The position numbers and the translations under genes are program-made. A stretch of DNA of 64,000 nt from contig CAMBNV010000007.1 of the NCBI GenBank assembly GCA_945869195.1, positions 1 to 64,000 on the forward strand, written 5' to 3'. Below are positions 44,181 through 54,073 of this stretch, piece by piece. This DNA is from Gemmatimonas phototrophica (GTDB lineage Bacteria > Gemmatimonadota > Gemmatimonadetes > Gemmatimonadales > Gemmatimonadaceae). The notes beneath the pieces are model-generated. The model saw only the letters and a list, made by a program, of their open reading frames with translations, ran no database searches and was not told the DNA's origin. Each line of letters starts with the position of its first letter. Within the stretch, counting starts at the first letter, position 1.

Positions 44181-45253
44181 GCATTCGCGACCGTCTCGCC
44201 GACGCGCTGCGGCGCGCCGCCGAGGTCGAGCGCGACCTACTCGATCCCAAGACCGTCAAGGACGCCAAGCTCTTGGCGTCCCTCGGTCGGGAGCACCAGC
44301 GCCTCGGCCAGGTGGTCGAGCGCGCCCGTGAACTCGAGAAGTTGGACGCGGAGCTCGTCCAGGCGCGCGAGCTCTTGTCGTTTGACGACGCCGAGATGGT
44401 GGCCGAAGCGCGGCATGAGGTCCACCGGATCGAGGCCGCGATTCCGATAGCGGAGGAGGCACTCAAGCCCCTCCTGCTCCCACCCGATCCCCTTCACGAT
44501 CGCAACGCCATCGTGGAAATTCGCGCCGGCACTGGCGGCGACGAGGCGGCGATCTTTGCCGCCGATCTCCATCGGATGTACACCCGATACATCGAGCGAC
44601 ACGGCGGCTGGAAGATCGAGACGATCACGCATTCCGCCGGCACCCTGGGTGGCATCAAAGAGTCGATCTTCAAGGTCTCGGGTCATGAAGCGTTTGGCGC
44701 GTTGCGCTTCGAGTCCGGCGTGCATCGCGTCCAGCGCGTTCCCGCGACCGAGGCGGCGGGGCGGATTCACACGTCGGCGGCGACCGTCGCGGTCCTCCCC
44801 GAGGCCGATGAGATTGATCTCCGAATAGAAGACAAAGATCTGCGCATCGACGTCTTTCGTTCCTCCGGTCCTGGCGGCCAGAGTGTGAACACCACCGACT
44901 CGGCGGTGCGCATTACGCACATGCCCAGCGGACTCGTCGTTAGCCAGCAGGATCAAAAATCGCAACTACAGAACAAGATCAGGGCCATGGAAGTGTTGCG
45001 GTCTCGTCTCCTCGATCTGCGTATCGCCGAGCAGGAGTCCGCCCGGTCGCGGATGCGGAAGAGTCAGGTCTCCACGGGCGACCGTTCGGCAAAGATCCGT
45101 ACCTACAACTATCCGCAGAGTCGCGTGACCGATCATCGCATCGGCTACACGACACACGACCTGACCGGCATCATGGACGGCAAGCTCGACGAACTTATGG
45201 ACGCGCTACGCCTCGCTGACATCGAGGAGAAGCTCTCCGGCGATGCCGGCTGA
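44177..45253 (+). CDS. prfA: Peptide chain release factor 1
   Basis: The factor reads UAG and UAA at the ribosome. Both signatures are present: the PAT tripeptide in [15 protein letters not shown] and the catalytic GGQ in [20 protein letters not shown]. The first canonical start in frame is a TTG at 44273, which would remove about 32 residues of the conserved first helix. Upstream the frame reads [21 protein letters not shown] in good RF1 style, with no ATG, GTG or TTG. I therefore place the start at CTG 44177, which overlaps the rpmE stop as CTGA, with AAGGCGG 7 bases upstream. This gives 358 residues, normal for RF1. ATT 44183 is the other possibility. Confidence 0.85.
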   Translation: MSIRDRLADALRRAAEVERDLLDPKTVKDAKLLASLGREHQRLGQVVERARELEKLDAELVQARELLSFDDAEMVAEARHEVHRIEAAIPIAEEALKPLLLPPDPLHDRNAIVEIRAGTGGDEAAIFAADLHRMYTRYIERHGGWKIETITHSAGTLGGIKESIFKVSGHEAFGALRFESGVHRVQRVPATEAAGRIHTSAATVAVLPEADEIDLRIEDKDLRIDVFRSSGPGGQSVNTTDSAVRITHMPSGLVVSQQDQKSQLQNKIRAMEVLRSRLLDLRIAEQESARSRMRKSQVSTGDRSAKIRTYNYPQSRVTDHRIGYTTHDLTGIMDGKLDELMDALRLADIEEKLSGDAG

Positions 45254-45279
45254 GTGCGCGCGCCCCTCGTGATCCGTCT

Positions 45280-46140
45280 ATGACCACGATCGGAGAGCTG
45301 CTCGACGCGCTGGCTGAGGAGTTCGCGCCCCCGGGCGTGCCACCCTCGCGTACCGAGGGGCGTGATCTCATCGCCGGAGTGCTCGACCAGCCGCGCTTCT
45401 GGCCCAGTGCGCACCGTGACGACCTGGTCGACCAAGCTACCGAGACCGAGATCCGCGCCGCCGCCGCGCGCCGAGCCGAGGGGATGCCGATCCAGTACGC
45501 GATTGGTCGCGCGGCCTTCCGACATCTGAGGCTCCGTGTTGACCCCCGTGTGCTCATTCCGCGGCCGGAGACTGAACTGCTCGTTGATCTCGTCCTCGCC
45601 GCGCAGGGCAACGGAAGAGGGCGGGTCGTGGATGTGGGAACCGGTTCCGGTGCGATCGCGCTCGCCCTGGCTGCCGAAGGCACGTTTGATGAGGTGCACG
45701 CGATAGAACTCTCGCCCGACGCGCTGACGGTCGCGCGCGCGAATCTCGTGGCGATTCCCGAGGAGAAGCGGTCGCGACTGCGGTTCCACGAGGGGTCGCT
45801 GCTCAAGCCGGTGCAGGGCACCTTCTTCGACGCTGTGGTGTCAAACCCTCCGTATATTTCGGTGTCTGAGCGCGGCGAGATGCCCGCGCTCGTCCGGGAC
45901 TGGGAGCCGTCGATGGCGCTCTTCTCGGGGGATGGAGGGATGTGGGCGATCCGCGCTCTTGTGCCGCAGGCGGCTGCAGTGCTCGTGCCCGGCGGATTGT
46001 TGGCGATGGAAGTGGATTCGCGGCGCGCCGATCTCGCGGCCGCCGCGGTGCGGGACGATGGCCGGTTTACGGACATCGAGACTCGACTTGACTTGACCGG
46101 CCGCCAGCGCTTCGTGGTGGCCCGACGACAGGAGCAGTAA
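45280..46140 (+). CDS. prmC: Release factor glutamine methyltransferase
   Basis: The 286-residue enzyme methylates the Gln of the GGQ motif of release factors. It has an N-terminal helical domain and an S-adenosylmethionine fold with VVDVGTGSGAIALALA and the substrate motif VSNPPYIS. The gene follows prfA by 26 bases, the classical pairing. The stop overlaps the next ATG (TAATG). Confidence 0.95.
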   Translation: MTTIGELLDALAEEFAPPGVPPSRTEGRDLIAGVLDQPRFWPSAHRDDLVDQATETEIRAAAARRAEGMPIQYAIGRAAFRHLRLRVDPRVLIPRPETELLVDLVLAAQGNGRGRVVDVGTGSGAIALALAAEGTFDEVHAIELSPDALTVARANLVAIPEEKRSRLRFHEGSLLKPVQGTFFDAVVSNPPYISVSERGEMPALVRDWEPSMALFSGDGGMWAIRALVPQAAAVLVPGGLLAMEVDSRRADLAAAAVRDDGRFTDIETRLDLTGRQRFVVARRQEQ

Positions 46141-46493
46141 TGCTGAAAGACAAGGCGGGGGAGATTGGCCGGCTGATCGGCCAGAGCACCGAGTATCAGG
46201 CGGTGAAGCGCGCCAATGAAGCGCTCACCGAGGATCGCGCGGTCGTGGCGTCCCTGAGCCGCATGGATCTGCTCCGCAATGAGGCGCAACAGATGATAGA
46301 GCAGGGCAACCAGCCGACCGAGCAGATGGAGCAGGAGCTCGACACCCTGCTCACGCAGGTACAGGGGAGCACGATCTACCAACGCGTGATCGTGGCGAAC
46401 GAGAACTTCGATAAAGTGATGATGCAGGTGAATCAGTGGATCCTCGAAGGGATCAAGAAGGGCGCGACGAGCTCGATCATCACGTTGGGGTGA
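46140..46493 (+). CDS. YlbF/YmcA-family protein
   Basis: The 117-residue all-helical protein matches the YlbF family in size, helical pattern and conserved Gln/Glu-rich centre (AIG-like start GEIGRLIGQSTEYQAVKRAN, later LLTQVQGSTIYQRVIVANENFD). In Bacillus, YlbF with YmcA and YaaT affects RNase Y and phosphorelay steps. Here the partners are not in the window, and a role in RNA processing is only suggested by neighbours in translation. It is translationally coupled to prmC. Confidence 0.75.
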   Translation: MLKDKAGEIGRLIGQSTEYQAVKRANEALTEDRAVVASLSRMDLLRNEAQQMIEQGNQPTEQMEQELDTLLTQVQGSTIYQRVIVANENFDKVMMQVNQWILEGIKKGATSSIITLG

Positions 46494-46498
46494 TCGAG

Positions 46499-47167
46499 AT
46501 GGCGCGTGGTCGGCTCGTGGTGTTTGAAGGCGGCGAGGGAGCGGGGAAGTCGACCCAGCTTCGTCGCCTCGCGGCGTCGCTCGGCGACGCGGGTATCGCG
46601 CATCGCCTCTTCCGCGAGCCCGGGGGGACGCCCGCCGGTGATCGCATTCGCGACCTGCTGCTGCACCGGAGCGAGCCGCTTGCACCGCGCACCGAGGCGG
46701 CGCTGTTCATCGCCTCGCGGGCACAGCTTGTCGCCGCCGAAGTCGTCCCGGCGCTCGCACGCGGGGAGCACGTGTTGCTCGACCGCTTCCTGCTCTCGAC
46801 GTATGCGTACCAGGTGCACGGGCGCGGCCTGCCCGAGGCCGAGGTCTGCTCGGCGAACCGCATGGCCACGGCAGGGCTCGTACCCGACCTCACGCTCCTC
46901 CTCTCACTGCCACCAAGCGAAGGTCTCTCACGCGCTGGTGCGCGCGGTGGCGCCGACCGGATTGAGCGCGCCGATGCGGCGTTCCATGAGCGCGTGGCCT
47001 CCGCCTTCCGGCACTTCTCGGCCAGCGCGTGGCAGCAGCAACATCCGGAGTGCGGTGTGATCGTCGCCATTGATGCCGTGGGGAGTGAAGGTGACGTCGA
47101 GACGCGGCTGCGTGACGCGATCACTGCGCAGTTGCCTGGGTTTCTCACTGAGCCCGTCCGCGCATGA
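46499..47167 (+). CDS. tmk: Thymidylate kinase
   Basis: The 222-residue kinase converts dTMP to dTDP. It has the P-loop FEGGEGAGKST, the DR-type motif LLDRFLLSTYAYQ and REPGGTPAGDRIR. ATG 46499 gives the family start MARGRLVVFEG; GTG 46490 would overlap the previous stop by 4 bases and add three residues. The LID region (SRAGARGGADRIERAD) is present. Its stop overlaps the ctpA ATG (ATGA). Confidence 0.93.
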   Translation: MARGRLVVFEGGEGAGKSTQLRRLAASLGDAGIAHRLFREPGGTPAGDRIRDLLLHRSEPLAPRTEAALFIASRAQLVAAEVVPALARGEHVLLDRFLLSTYAYQVHGRGLPEAEVCSANRMATAGLVPDLTLLLSLPPSEGLSRAGARGGADRIERADAAFHERVASAFRHFSASAWQQQHPECGVIVAIDAVGSEGDVETRLRDAITAQLPGFLTEPVRA

Positions 47168-48723
47168 AACGCTCACGCGTCCTCGGCTCGATAGTGCTGA
47201 TGCTCGCCGCCGCCTGGTCCTCCGTCTGGCTGATCCAGCGCGCGGTGCGAAGCGACGACCGGTCGGCCCAAGACGGCGCGCAGCTCCTCGAAAGCGTCAT
47301 GCGCCATGTGCGGGAGAACTACGTCGAGCCCGTCGACGCCGAGCAGATGTGGGATTTCGCCGCGGTCGGCCTGCTCGACGAGCTGGGCGACCCGAACTCG
47401 GCCTATCTCACGCCGGAGCGTCTCGAGCGTCTCGATCGGAGTGCGAGCAACTCCTACGTGGGCGTCGGTTTGCAGGTTGATGTGCGCGATGGCTGGGTGA
47501 CCGTGTCGCTGCCACGTGCCGGCTCGCCCGCGGAGCGGGCTGGGCTTCAGCCCGGTGATCATCTCGTCGAGGTCGATGGCCGCGCTATGCGCGGCTGGAC
47601 CGTAGAGGAAGCGCGGGTCGCGTTCAGTGGTCCACCAGGATCGACCATCGCGCTCGTCGTCGAGCGCGGGAGCGGCGCGAGCGCACGGATCTCGGTGTCC
47701 CTTGAACGGACGGCGATTGTCGTTCGAGCGGTCTCTCGTGCCATGGTGCTCGACGGTGGAGTGGGGTACCTCGCCGTGTCGACGTTCAGCGACTCTACAG
47801 AAGTAGAGCTCGTGCGGACGGTGGACTCGTTACGCGCGGCTGGCGCACGCTCGATCATGCTCGACCTGCGCGGCAACCCCGGAGGGCTCCTCGTGGAGGG
47901 CGTCCATGTCGCCGACCTCTTCCTCTCTCCCGGACAGCGGATTGTGAGCACGCGCGGTCGCGTAGCGATGGCGAATGCGATTTATACCGATTCCACACCC
48001 GAACGCTGGCCCGATCTTCCCGTCGTGGTGCTGGTGAATCAACTGACGGCGAGTGCCGCGGAAATCGTCGCAGGCGCGCTGCAGGACAATGACCGCGCGC
48101 TGGTGCTCGGACGCGCAACGTACGGAAAGGGGAGCGCACAAGCGATCTATCGGCTCGTGAACGGTGCAGGAGTCTCGCTCACGAATGCGCGCTGGGTCAC
48201 CCCGCTCGGACGGAGCATCGAGTATCCGCTCGCGGACGAGGAGTTACTCGCTGACGCCGAAACATCGCGTCCTCAATTTATGACGGCGATGGGACGCACC
48301 ATCTTCGGCGGGGGCGGGATCGTGCCGGACGTGGTCGCTGGCGACAGCGTCGCCGACGAAGCCGAGCAGCGTTTTGTGGACGAAGTGGGCCCGGACTACG
48401 CAGAGTGGCGACGGATTGCGCGTTCCTTCGCGACCGCGCGCGTGCGCGAAGGTGCGGTGCACGACTCGCTATTTGCAGTCCCATTGGCGTGGCGCCAGCA
48501 GCTCTACGCGCGGCTCGACCGCGCGGGCGTGGCGGTGAGTGTCGTCACCTACCGTGAGGCGCACGCGGTCGTCGATCGGATCGTGGGCAACGAGGCCCTC
48601 CGGCTCGCGTTCGGTGCGGCGTACGTGCAGAGGCGCGTGGTGCGGGATGACCCCGTGGTGCAGCGTGCAGCCGGGGTCTTGCGAAAGGCGCGCTCGGCGC
48701 GCGCCGTCTTCGCCGCAGAGTAA
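47164..48723 (+). CDS. C-terminal processing peptidase, S41 family
   Basis: The 519-residue periplasmic protease has an N-terminal membrane anchor or signal (VLGSIVLMLAAAWSSVWLI), a PDZ domain (about 100-180, GLQPGDHLVEVDG) and the S41 catalytic domain. Ser297 lies in LTASAAEIV and Lys322 in TYGKGSAQ; the 25-residue spacing matches the Ser-Lys dyad of Prc/CtpA enzymes. A C-terminal extension of about 120 residues follows the catalytic core. Substrates are unknown. It ends 7 bases from the convergent lolA-like gene. Confidence 0.92.
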   Translation: MKRSRVLGSIVLMLAAAWSSVWLIQRAVRSDDRSAQDGAQLLESVMRHVRENYVEPVDAEQMWDFAAVGLLDELGDPNSAYLTPERLERLDRSASNSYVGVGLQVDVRDGWVTVSLPRAGSPAERAGLQPGDHLVEVDGRAMRGWTVEEARVAFSGPPGSTIALVVERGSGASARISVSLERTAIVVRAVSRAMVLDGGVGYLAVSTFSDSTEVELVRTVDSLRAAGARSIMLDLRGNPGGLLVEGVHVADLFLSPGQRIVSTRGRVAMANAIYTDSTPERWPDLPVVVLVNQLTASAAEIVAGALQDNDRALVLGRATYGKGSAQAIYRLVNGAGVSLTNARWVTPLGRSIEYPLADEELLADAETSRPQFMTAMGRTIFGGGGIVPDVVAGDSVADEAEQRFVDEVGPDYAEWRRIARSFATARVREGAVHDSLFAVPLAWRQQLYARLDRAGVAVSVVTYREAHAVVDRIVGNEALRLAFGAAYVQRRVVRDDPVVQRAAGVLRKARSARAVFAAE

Positions 48724-48730
48724 CGCCCCG

Positions 48731-49507
48731 CTACGGCCGGGCGCTGCCGCCGAGCATCGCGGCCTGGTCGATCACCCGTACGCCCTCTGGCGGCGTGAAC
48801 GTGAACACGCCGCGCGGAAGTGATGATCCGATGCGGATGCTTGTAAACGTCAATGTGCGCACGAGTCCGGTCGCCTCCGTGAAGGCGGCGCGCCGTACCA
48901 ACGCGCTCTCGGTGTCAATCCATAACGTGGCGCGCATGAATGATGCGTTCGGGGCGCGGGGCACGAGGTGCAGGGCACGCACTGTGCGGCCTTCCACCGA
49001 GGTGTCCCCCGTCGCGGTCACGGTATAACGTCGCGCAGGATCGGTCAGTACCGAGGATGCGATGTCGAGACTCGCGCCGGCAGTGCGTGGCAGCTTGAAC
49101 ACCTGTCCGCGCGCGGTGCTCGGCGAGTAGAGCCAGAGCACCTGTCCGTCAGACACGATGCGGTCGTCCGCGGGCTCATTAAAGCGGAACGCAAATAGCT
49201 TTGATCCTTTCTGAAAGAACTCGCCCCGGCTCAGCAGGTGTGTGCGCGTGCGCGGATTTTCCAGTTCCTGTGTGAATGCCGCCCGTAGCGTCCGCGCGCC
49301 CTTGTAGGCCCGCCCTGCTCGCTCGAGGAGTGCCACCGGAGTGGCGTCGTTGCGTAGCCCTGGCACCACGGAAGGCGTGGTGGCCGGCGTGGCCGTGTTC
49401 GACTGTGCTTGTGCTGTTGCCGTCACGAGTCCGACTGCCGCGCCGAGCATGGCTACGCCAATCGCACCGCGGATGCCGCGGCGTGCGACACCCGGGCGGA
49501 GCGTCAC
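48731..49507 (-). CDS. LolA-like outer membrane lipoprotein carrier
   Basis: The 258-residue exported protein has a signal peptide ([21 protein letters not shown]) and a LolA-type half-barrel. Typical parts are [57 protein letters not shown] and [17 protein letters not shown]. It should carry lipoproteins across the periplasm. It overlaps the DAHP synthase gene by 4 bases. The lipoproteins at 21066 and 55441 would be among its cargo. Confidence 0.88.
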   Translation of the reverse strand: MTLRPGVARRGIRGAIGVAMLGAAVGLVTATAQAQSNTATPATTPSVVPGLRNDATPVALLERAGRAYKGARTLRAAFTQELENPRTRTHLLSRGEFFQKGSKLFAFRFNEPADDRIVSDGQVLWLYSPSTARGQVFKLPRTAGASLDIASSVLTDPARRYTVTATGDTSVEGRTVRALHLVPRAPNASFMRATLWIDTESALVRRAAFTEATGLVRTLTFTSIRIGSSLPRGVFTFTPPEGVRVIDQAAMLGGSARP

Positions 49508-50535
49508 GCCGACGAACCTGAGATGCTGCGTCCGATCGCGTCGGCCACTCGACGCAGTTGTCGCATGGTCTCAGCGAACTGGTCAGGCGTCTGCGACTGC
49601 GCGCCGTCGCTCATCGCCTTCGTGGGTTCTGGATGCACTTCGATAATCACGCCATCCGCGCCGGCGGCAATCGCGGCACGGGCCATCGGCAGCACTCTGT
49701 CCCGGCGCCCAGTGCCGTGGCTCGGGTCGGCGACGATCGGGAGGTGCGAGAGCTGCTGCACGATCGGAATCGCGGTGAGGTCGAAGAGGTTTCGCGACGC
49801 GCTGTCGAAGCTGCGCAGCCCGCGTTCGCAGAGAATCACTTGAGTGTTCCCCTCGGCCAGAATGTATTCAGCAGAGAGCAGGAGGTCCTGAATCGTCGCC
49901 GCCATGCCGCGCTTCAGAAGTACCGGTTTGCCGATCTTACCAACCGTCTTGAGCAGCGAGTAGTTCTGCATATTACGCGCACCGATCTGCAGGCAGTCGG
50001 CGTACTCGGCCACGAGATGTGCCCCCTCGTCGTCCATTGCCTCGGTGACGATGGCTAGACCCGTCTCTCGTTTGGCGAGCGCGAGGAGCTCGAGCCCCTG
50101 CCGGCCGAGTCCTTGGAACGAGTAGGGCGACGAGCGCGGTTTGAAGGCGCCGCCTCGCAGCGCGACGGCACCGGCGGCCTGCACCGCGCGGGCCGCCGCC
50201 ATGATCTGCACCTCGTTCTCCACCGAGCAGGGGCCAGCGATGACCGGCACCTCGTGGCCGCCGAACACCACCCCCGGTGCGATCGTGACCATGGTGGTCT
50301 CTGGCTTCCATTCGCGCGAGACCTGCTTGTACGGACTCGAGACGTAGATGACCTCGGCAACGCCGGGCATATCTTCGAGCGAGGCGCCGTCAATTCGCCT
50401 GTCGTTCCCCACGAGCCCAATCGCGGTGCGCTGCGCGCCCGGCATCGGCTGCGGCGTGTAGCCCCTCTCGCGGATCCACTCGCAGACACGAGCGACATCG
50501 GCTTCGGACGCAGATGGCTTCATCACGATCAGCAT
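49504..50535 (-). CDS. DAHP synthase, type I-beta with N-terminal regulatory domain
   Basis: The 343-residue enzyme joins phosphoenolpyruvate and erythrose 4-phosphate in the first step of aromatic amino acid synthesis. Residues 1-75 form a ferredoxin-like domain ([17 protein letters not shown]), as in the Thermotoga enzyme where it gives feedback control. The barrel shows [60 protein letters not shown] and [15 protein letters not shown] 50535 gives the family start; it is 10 bases after the SMC stop. Confidence 0.93.
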   Translation of the reverse strand: MLIVMKPSASEADVARVCEWIRERGYTPQPMPGAQRTAIGLVGNDRRIDGASLEDMPGVAEVIYVSSPYKQVSREWKPETTMVTIAPGVVFGGHEVPVIAGPCSVENEVQIMAAARAVQAAGAVALRGGAFKPRSSPYSFQGLGRQGLELLALAKRETGLAIVTEAMDDEGAHLVAEYADCLQIGARNMQNYSLLKTVGKIGKPVLLKRGMAATIQDLLLSAEYILAEGNTQVILCERGLRSFDSASRNLFDLTAIPIVQQLSHLPIVADPSHGTGRRDRVLPMARAAIAAGADGVIIEVHPEPTKAMSDGAQSQTPDQFAETMRQLRRVADAIGRSISGSSA

Positions 50536-50545
50536 GCGGAGGGTC

Positions 50546-53500
50546 TCAGCCGGTGGCAGATGTTTCGGCGAGCGGGCCGGCGGTCTGTTCGCCGTCGTCC
50601 ACGGCGCGGCCATTCATGCGCACGCTCACGAGTGAGGACACGCCAGGTTCCTGCATGGTGACGCCGTAGACCGCGTCGGCCGCTTCGGTCGTCGTGCGCG
50701 GGTTATGGGTGATGACGATGAACTGCGTCTTCTTTTTGAACTGGTTGAGCATCTTCACGAAGCGTCCGACGTTCTGGTCGTCGAGTGGCGCGTCGACTTC
50801 GTCGAGCAAGCAGAATGGACTCGGCTTCGTGAGGAAAATGCCGAAGAGGAGCGAGAGCGCGACGAGCGCGCGCTCACCGCTCGAGAGCAGGTTGATGCGC
50901 TGGGTGCGTTTGCCTCGCGGGCTCGCGTGAATCTCGATGTCGCAGTCAAGAGGCGCATCGGGGTTCTCGAGGCGGAGATCGCATTCCCCGCCACCGAAGA
51001 GCGTCATAAAGATCTCGCGGAAGTGCTCCCGCACCTGTGCGAACGTGGCCAAGAAGAGGTCGCGCGCCGTGATGTCGATTTCCTTGATGGCGGCGTAGAG
51101 TCTCACCTGGGCGTCGGAGAGGTCGGTCCGCTGGGTGGTGAGGAACTCGAGGCGTTTGGTTTCCTCCTCGTGTTCTTCGATCGCGAGCGGATTCACCGGC
51201 CCGAGCTGCTCGATCTGCTTGCGAAGCTCGTCGGCTTCGGCACGCAGCGCGTCCTCCTCCGCCTCGACGACGGTGTAGCCGGCCATCAGCTCTTCAAGCG
51301 GGCGACGCCACTCGGCCTCGAGCCGCTCCTGTACGGCGGCGCGCTTGCCTGAGAGCTCCGTGAATCGGAGCTCGGCCACGTGCAGCCTCTGCGCGTCGTC
51401 GTCGGCGGCGCGCCGAGACGTATCGAGCGCGTGATCGGCGTCGGTGAGCGCGCTGTCGGCGGCGTGGACGCCCTCCTCGGCGAGACCGAACGCCTGGTCG
51501 GCGTCCGTCTGGGTTACGCGTCGGGCGGCGATTTCCTGCTGCCAGACGGTCATCTGTTCCTCGAGGTGACCGTCCTGCTCGGCCAGAGTCGCGAGCTCCT
51601 TTGCGAGCGCTGCGAGGCGACTGACCGCGGACTCACGCTCCCGGGACAGGCGTTCGCGGCGTTCGGTCGCGACCTGGCGACGGGCTTCAGACTGCGCGTG
51701 CGCCACCTGATGAGCGGCGCGCGACTCCCGGGCCTCGTCCTGCATCTGATCGGCCGCGACCAGCAATGCGCGCGCGCCTGCGGCGGCGTCATCGGCCTCG
51801 GCGAGTCGCTGGGTCGTCGCTTCCTGGGCCGCGATACTCGACGTCACGCGCTCGCCGAGTTCATTGTGGCGGCCCGCGAGACGCTCGCGGAGCGCGACCG
51901 CATCGGCGAGTTCACGTGCGGCGCGCTCGCGGACGCGGTCGCGCTCGTTGCGCCCCTGAGCGGCCTGCGACGCGGATTGTTGTGCGGCGGCCGTCACGTC
52001 GGCGGCGTGCGAGGCCGCAGTCTCGGCGCGCACGACCTCGTCGTGCACTTCCTGCGCCGCGAACTGCACGGCGGCGCGTCGTACTTCGATCGTGCCGAGC
52101 AGTACGCGGAGATCCTCGAGCTCAGCGCGACGTCGCAGCGGGCCCGCACCTGCCTCGCGGGCCGGAAGCCAGACCGCACCACGGGCATCGACGAAGCCGT
52201 TGCCGTCGTTCGTCGCGTGCACACGGCCGAGCAGCGCCCGCACCCAGGCACCCGCGGCGCCGTTGGCGCGCACCCGCGCTCCGAGATCGTCTGGTGCACC
52301 CGACGATCCCTGGCTACTGACCGCATCGAGCGGGAGCAGGAGGAGCGCCCCCGGGTTCGCTTCGGCATGCCAGGCGCGAACAGCGTCGGCGGCGGCGCTA
52401 TCACGCACCACCACGGCATGCACCGTCGCACCAAGGAAGCGTTCCACCTGCGAGGCGATCGCCGTGTCCGCTCCGATGAAATCTGAGAGCGGGCCGAGGA
52501 CCGCATCGGAGCCGAACCGTTCGCGCTCACGGAGCAGGCGCGCGGCGGCGGGGGCCAGTCCAACGCGCTCGCGCTCGAGCCCTTCCAGCGCTGCAAGTTT
52601 TCCCTGTGTCGCGGTGTGTTCTTCCTCCACGCGACGTACGTCGGCCCGCGCGACCGCCTCCGCGTCGCGCGCCGCCCGCGCGGCCGCCCGGGCCTCGTCA
52701 AGCGCATTTTCGGCGGCCGCGGCCAGCTCCCGCGCGATCGCGAGTGATTCGTCTCCGGCGCCGAGCTCGCGCTCAGCGAGCGTGAGTCGGGACGACAGGG
52801 CCTCATGCTCCGTGAGCAAAGCCTCGGTTCGCTGCGCGACCTCGGCGAGCTCGCGTTCCGCGTTCTCACGTTCGAGCTCTAGACGGGGCACGCGATCGCG
52901 CAGTTCGCGTACCGCACGGTCCGCGGTGTCGGCAGCGGTGCGGGTTTCTCCGACGGTGCGGCGCGCGAGTTCCTCGGCCTCCACCTTCTCGGCGAGCGCG
53001 TTCGCTGCGGACTCGAACGCGAAGACGCACTGATGTTCGTCCTGCTGTGCGGTCTCGAACTCCCCCTGCACGCGATCGCCGAACGCGGCGCCTTCGGCCA
53101 ACTCCTGCGCGGCGCGTTCGCGTCGCGTGAGCGCGTTGCGGTGGCGTTCCTCGGCCACCGCGAGCTGCTGCTGCAGTTCAAGCACTGCCTGGCGCGCGTG
53201 TGCCGCCACGGTTGCGCGTTCATGGCGTGCGGTCTCGGCCGCCGCGCGCGCGGCATGCGAGGTATCACGCGCGACTTCGGAGTCGCGCACGGCCTGTTGC
53301 GCGGCCGGGAGTGAGGTACGCAACGTCACGAGCTTTGACTCAAGTCCCGCGAGTTCCTCTTGCCACGACGCCATCTCCTGCGCCGCGAGCGTGAGCTCAA
53401 CGGCAAAGCGCCGTGTGATGATCTCCGCATGGCGCTCGGCGCGACGGCGCTGGCGTAGCAGCGAGCGAACCTGAGTCTGCACTTCTGAGGTGAGGTCGTC

Positions 53501-54073
53501 GATGCGCAACAAGTCGGCGCGCGTTGCCTCGAGCTGACGCTCGGTGCTCCGACGACGGTCGCGGTAGAGCCCGACGCCGGCGGCTTCCTCGAAAAGTTCG
53601 CGCCGATCGTCTGGGCGGTCCGAGAGCAGGGCGTCGATCATCCGGCTCTCGATCACCACGCCGGAGTCGGCGCCGAGTCCGGTGCCACGCACGAGGTCGT
53701 GAATGTCGCGCAGGCGACAGGGCGACCGATTGAGGAAGTATTCGCTATCCCCCGACCGCGATAGGCGGCGGGTGATCACGACCTCCTTGAATGGAACCGG
53801 GAGTGCGCCGTCGGAGTTCTCGAAGTGCAACGAGACCTCGGCGATGTTCACCGCGCGTCTCGCCGAGGATCCTTGAAAGATCACTTCTTCCATCTTCGCG
53901 CCACGCAGTAGACGCGCGCGCTGCTCGCCGAGCACCCAACGCACGGCGTCCGAGACGTTGGACTTTCCGCAGCCGTTGGGTCCGACGATCGCCGTGACCC
54001 CGGGCTCGAAGGTTAGGAACGTCGGATCAGCGAACGACTTAAAACCATGCAACTCAAGCTTGGTCAACCGCAC
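50546..54073 (-). CDS. smc: Chromosome segregation protein SMC
   Basis: The 1175-residue protein has the full SMC build: an N-terminal ATPase half with Walker A (GPNGCGKS, residues 32-39), a long coiled coil, a hinge near 510-660, a second coiled coil, and the C-terminal half with the ABC signature and Walker B ([13 protein letters not shown]). The signature reads LSSGERAL, with Ser replacing the first Gly of the usual LSGGE. The GTG start follows the previous stop without a gap. It should act with ScpAB, which are not in the window, to compact and separate chromosomes. The coiled coils are very rich in Ala, Arg and Glu. Confidence 0.95.
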   Translation of the reverse strand: MRLTKLELHGFKSFADPTFLTFEPGVTAIVGPNGCGKSNVSDAVRWVLGEQRARLLRGAKMEEVIFQGSSARRAVNIAEVSLHFENSDGALPVPFKEVVITRRLSRSGDSEYFLNRSPCRLRDIHDLVRGTGLGADSGVVIESRMIDALLSDRPDDRRELFEEAAGVGLYRDRRRSTERQLEATRADLLRIDDLTSEVQTQVRSLLRQRRRAERHAEIITRRFAVELTLAAQEMASWQEELAGLESKLVTLRTSLPAAQQAVRDSEVARDTSHAARAAAETARHERATVAAHARQAVLELQQQLAVAEERHRNALTRRERAAQELAEGAAFGDRVQGEFETAQQDEHQCVFAFESAANALAEKVEAEELARRTVGETRTAADTADRAVRELRDRVPRLELERENAERELAEVAQRTEALLTEHEALSSRLTLAERELGAGDESLAIARELAAAAENALDEARAAARAARDAEAVARADVRRVEEEHTATQGKLAALEGLERERVGLAPAAARLLRERERFGSDAVLGPLSDFIGADTAIASQVERFLGATVHAVVVRDSAAADAVRAWHAEANPGALLLLPLDAVSSQGSSGAPDDLGARVRANGAAGAWVRALLGRVHATNDGNGFVDARGAVWLPAREAGAGPLRRRAELEDLRVLLGTIEVRRAAVQFAAQEVHDEVVRAETAASHAADVTAAAQQSASQAAQGRNERDRVRERAARELADAVALRERLAGRHNELGERVTSSIAAQEATTQRLAEADDAAAGARALLVAADQMQDEARESRAAHQVAHAQSEARRQVATERRERLSRERESAVSRLAALAKELATLAEQDGHLEEQMTVWQQEIAARRVTQTDADQAFGLAEEGVHAADSALTDADHALDTSRRAADDDAQRLHVAELRFTELSGKRAAVQERLEAEWRRPLEELMAGYTVVEAEEDALRAEADELRKQIEQLGPVNPLAIEEHEEETKRLEFLTTQRTDLSDAQVRLYAAIKEIDITARDLFLATFAQVREHFREIFMTLFGGGECDLRLENPDAPLDCDIEIHASPRGKRTQRINLLSSGERALVALSLLFGIFLTKPSPFCLLDEVDAPLDDQNVGRFVKMLNQFKKKTQFIVITHNPRTTTEAADAVYGVTMQEPGVSSLVSVRMNGRAVDDGEQTAGPLAETSATG

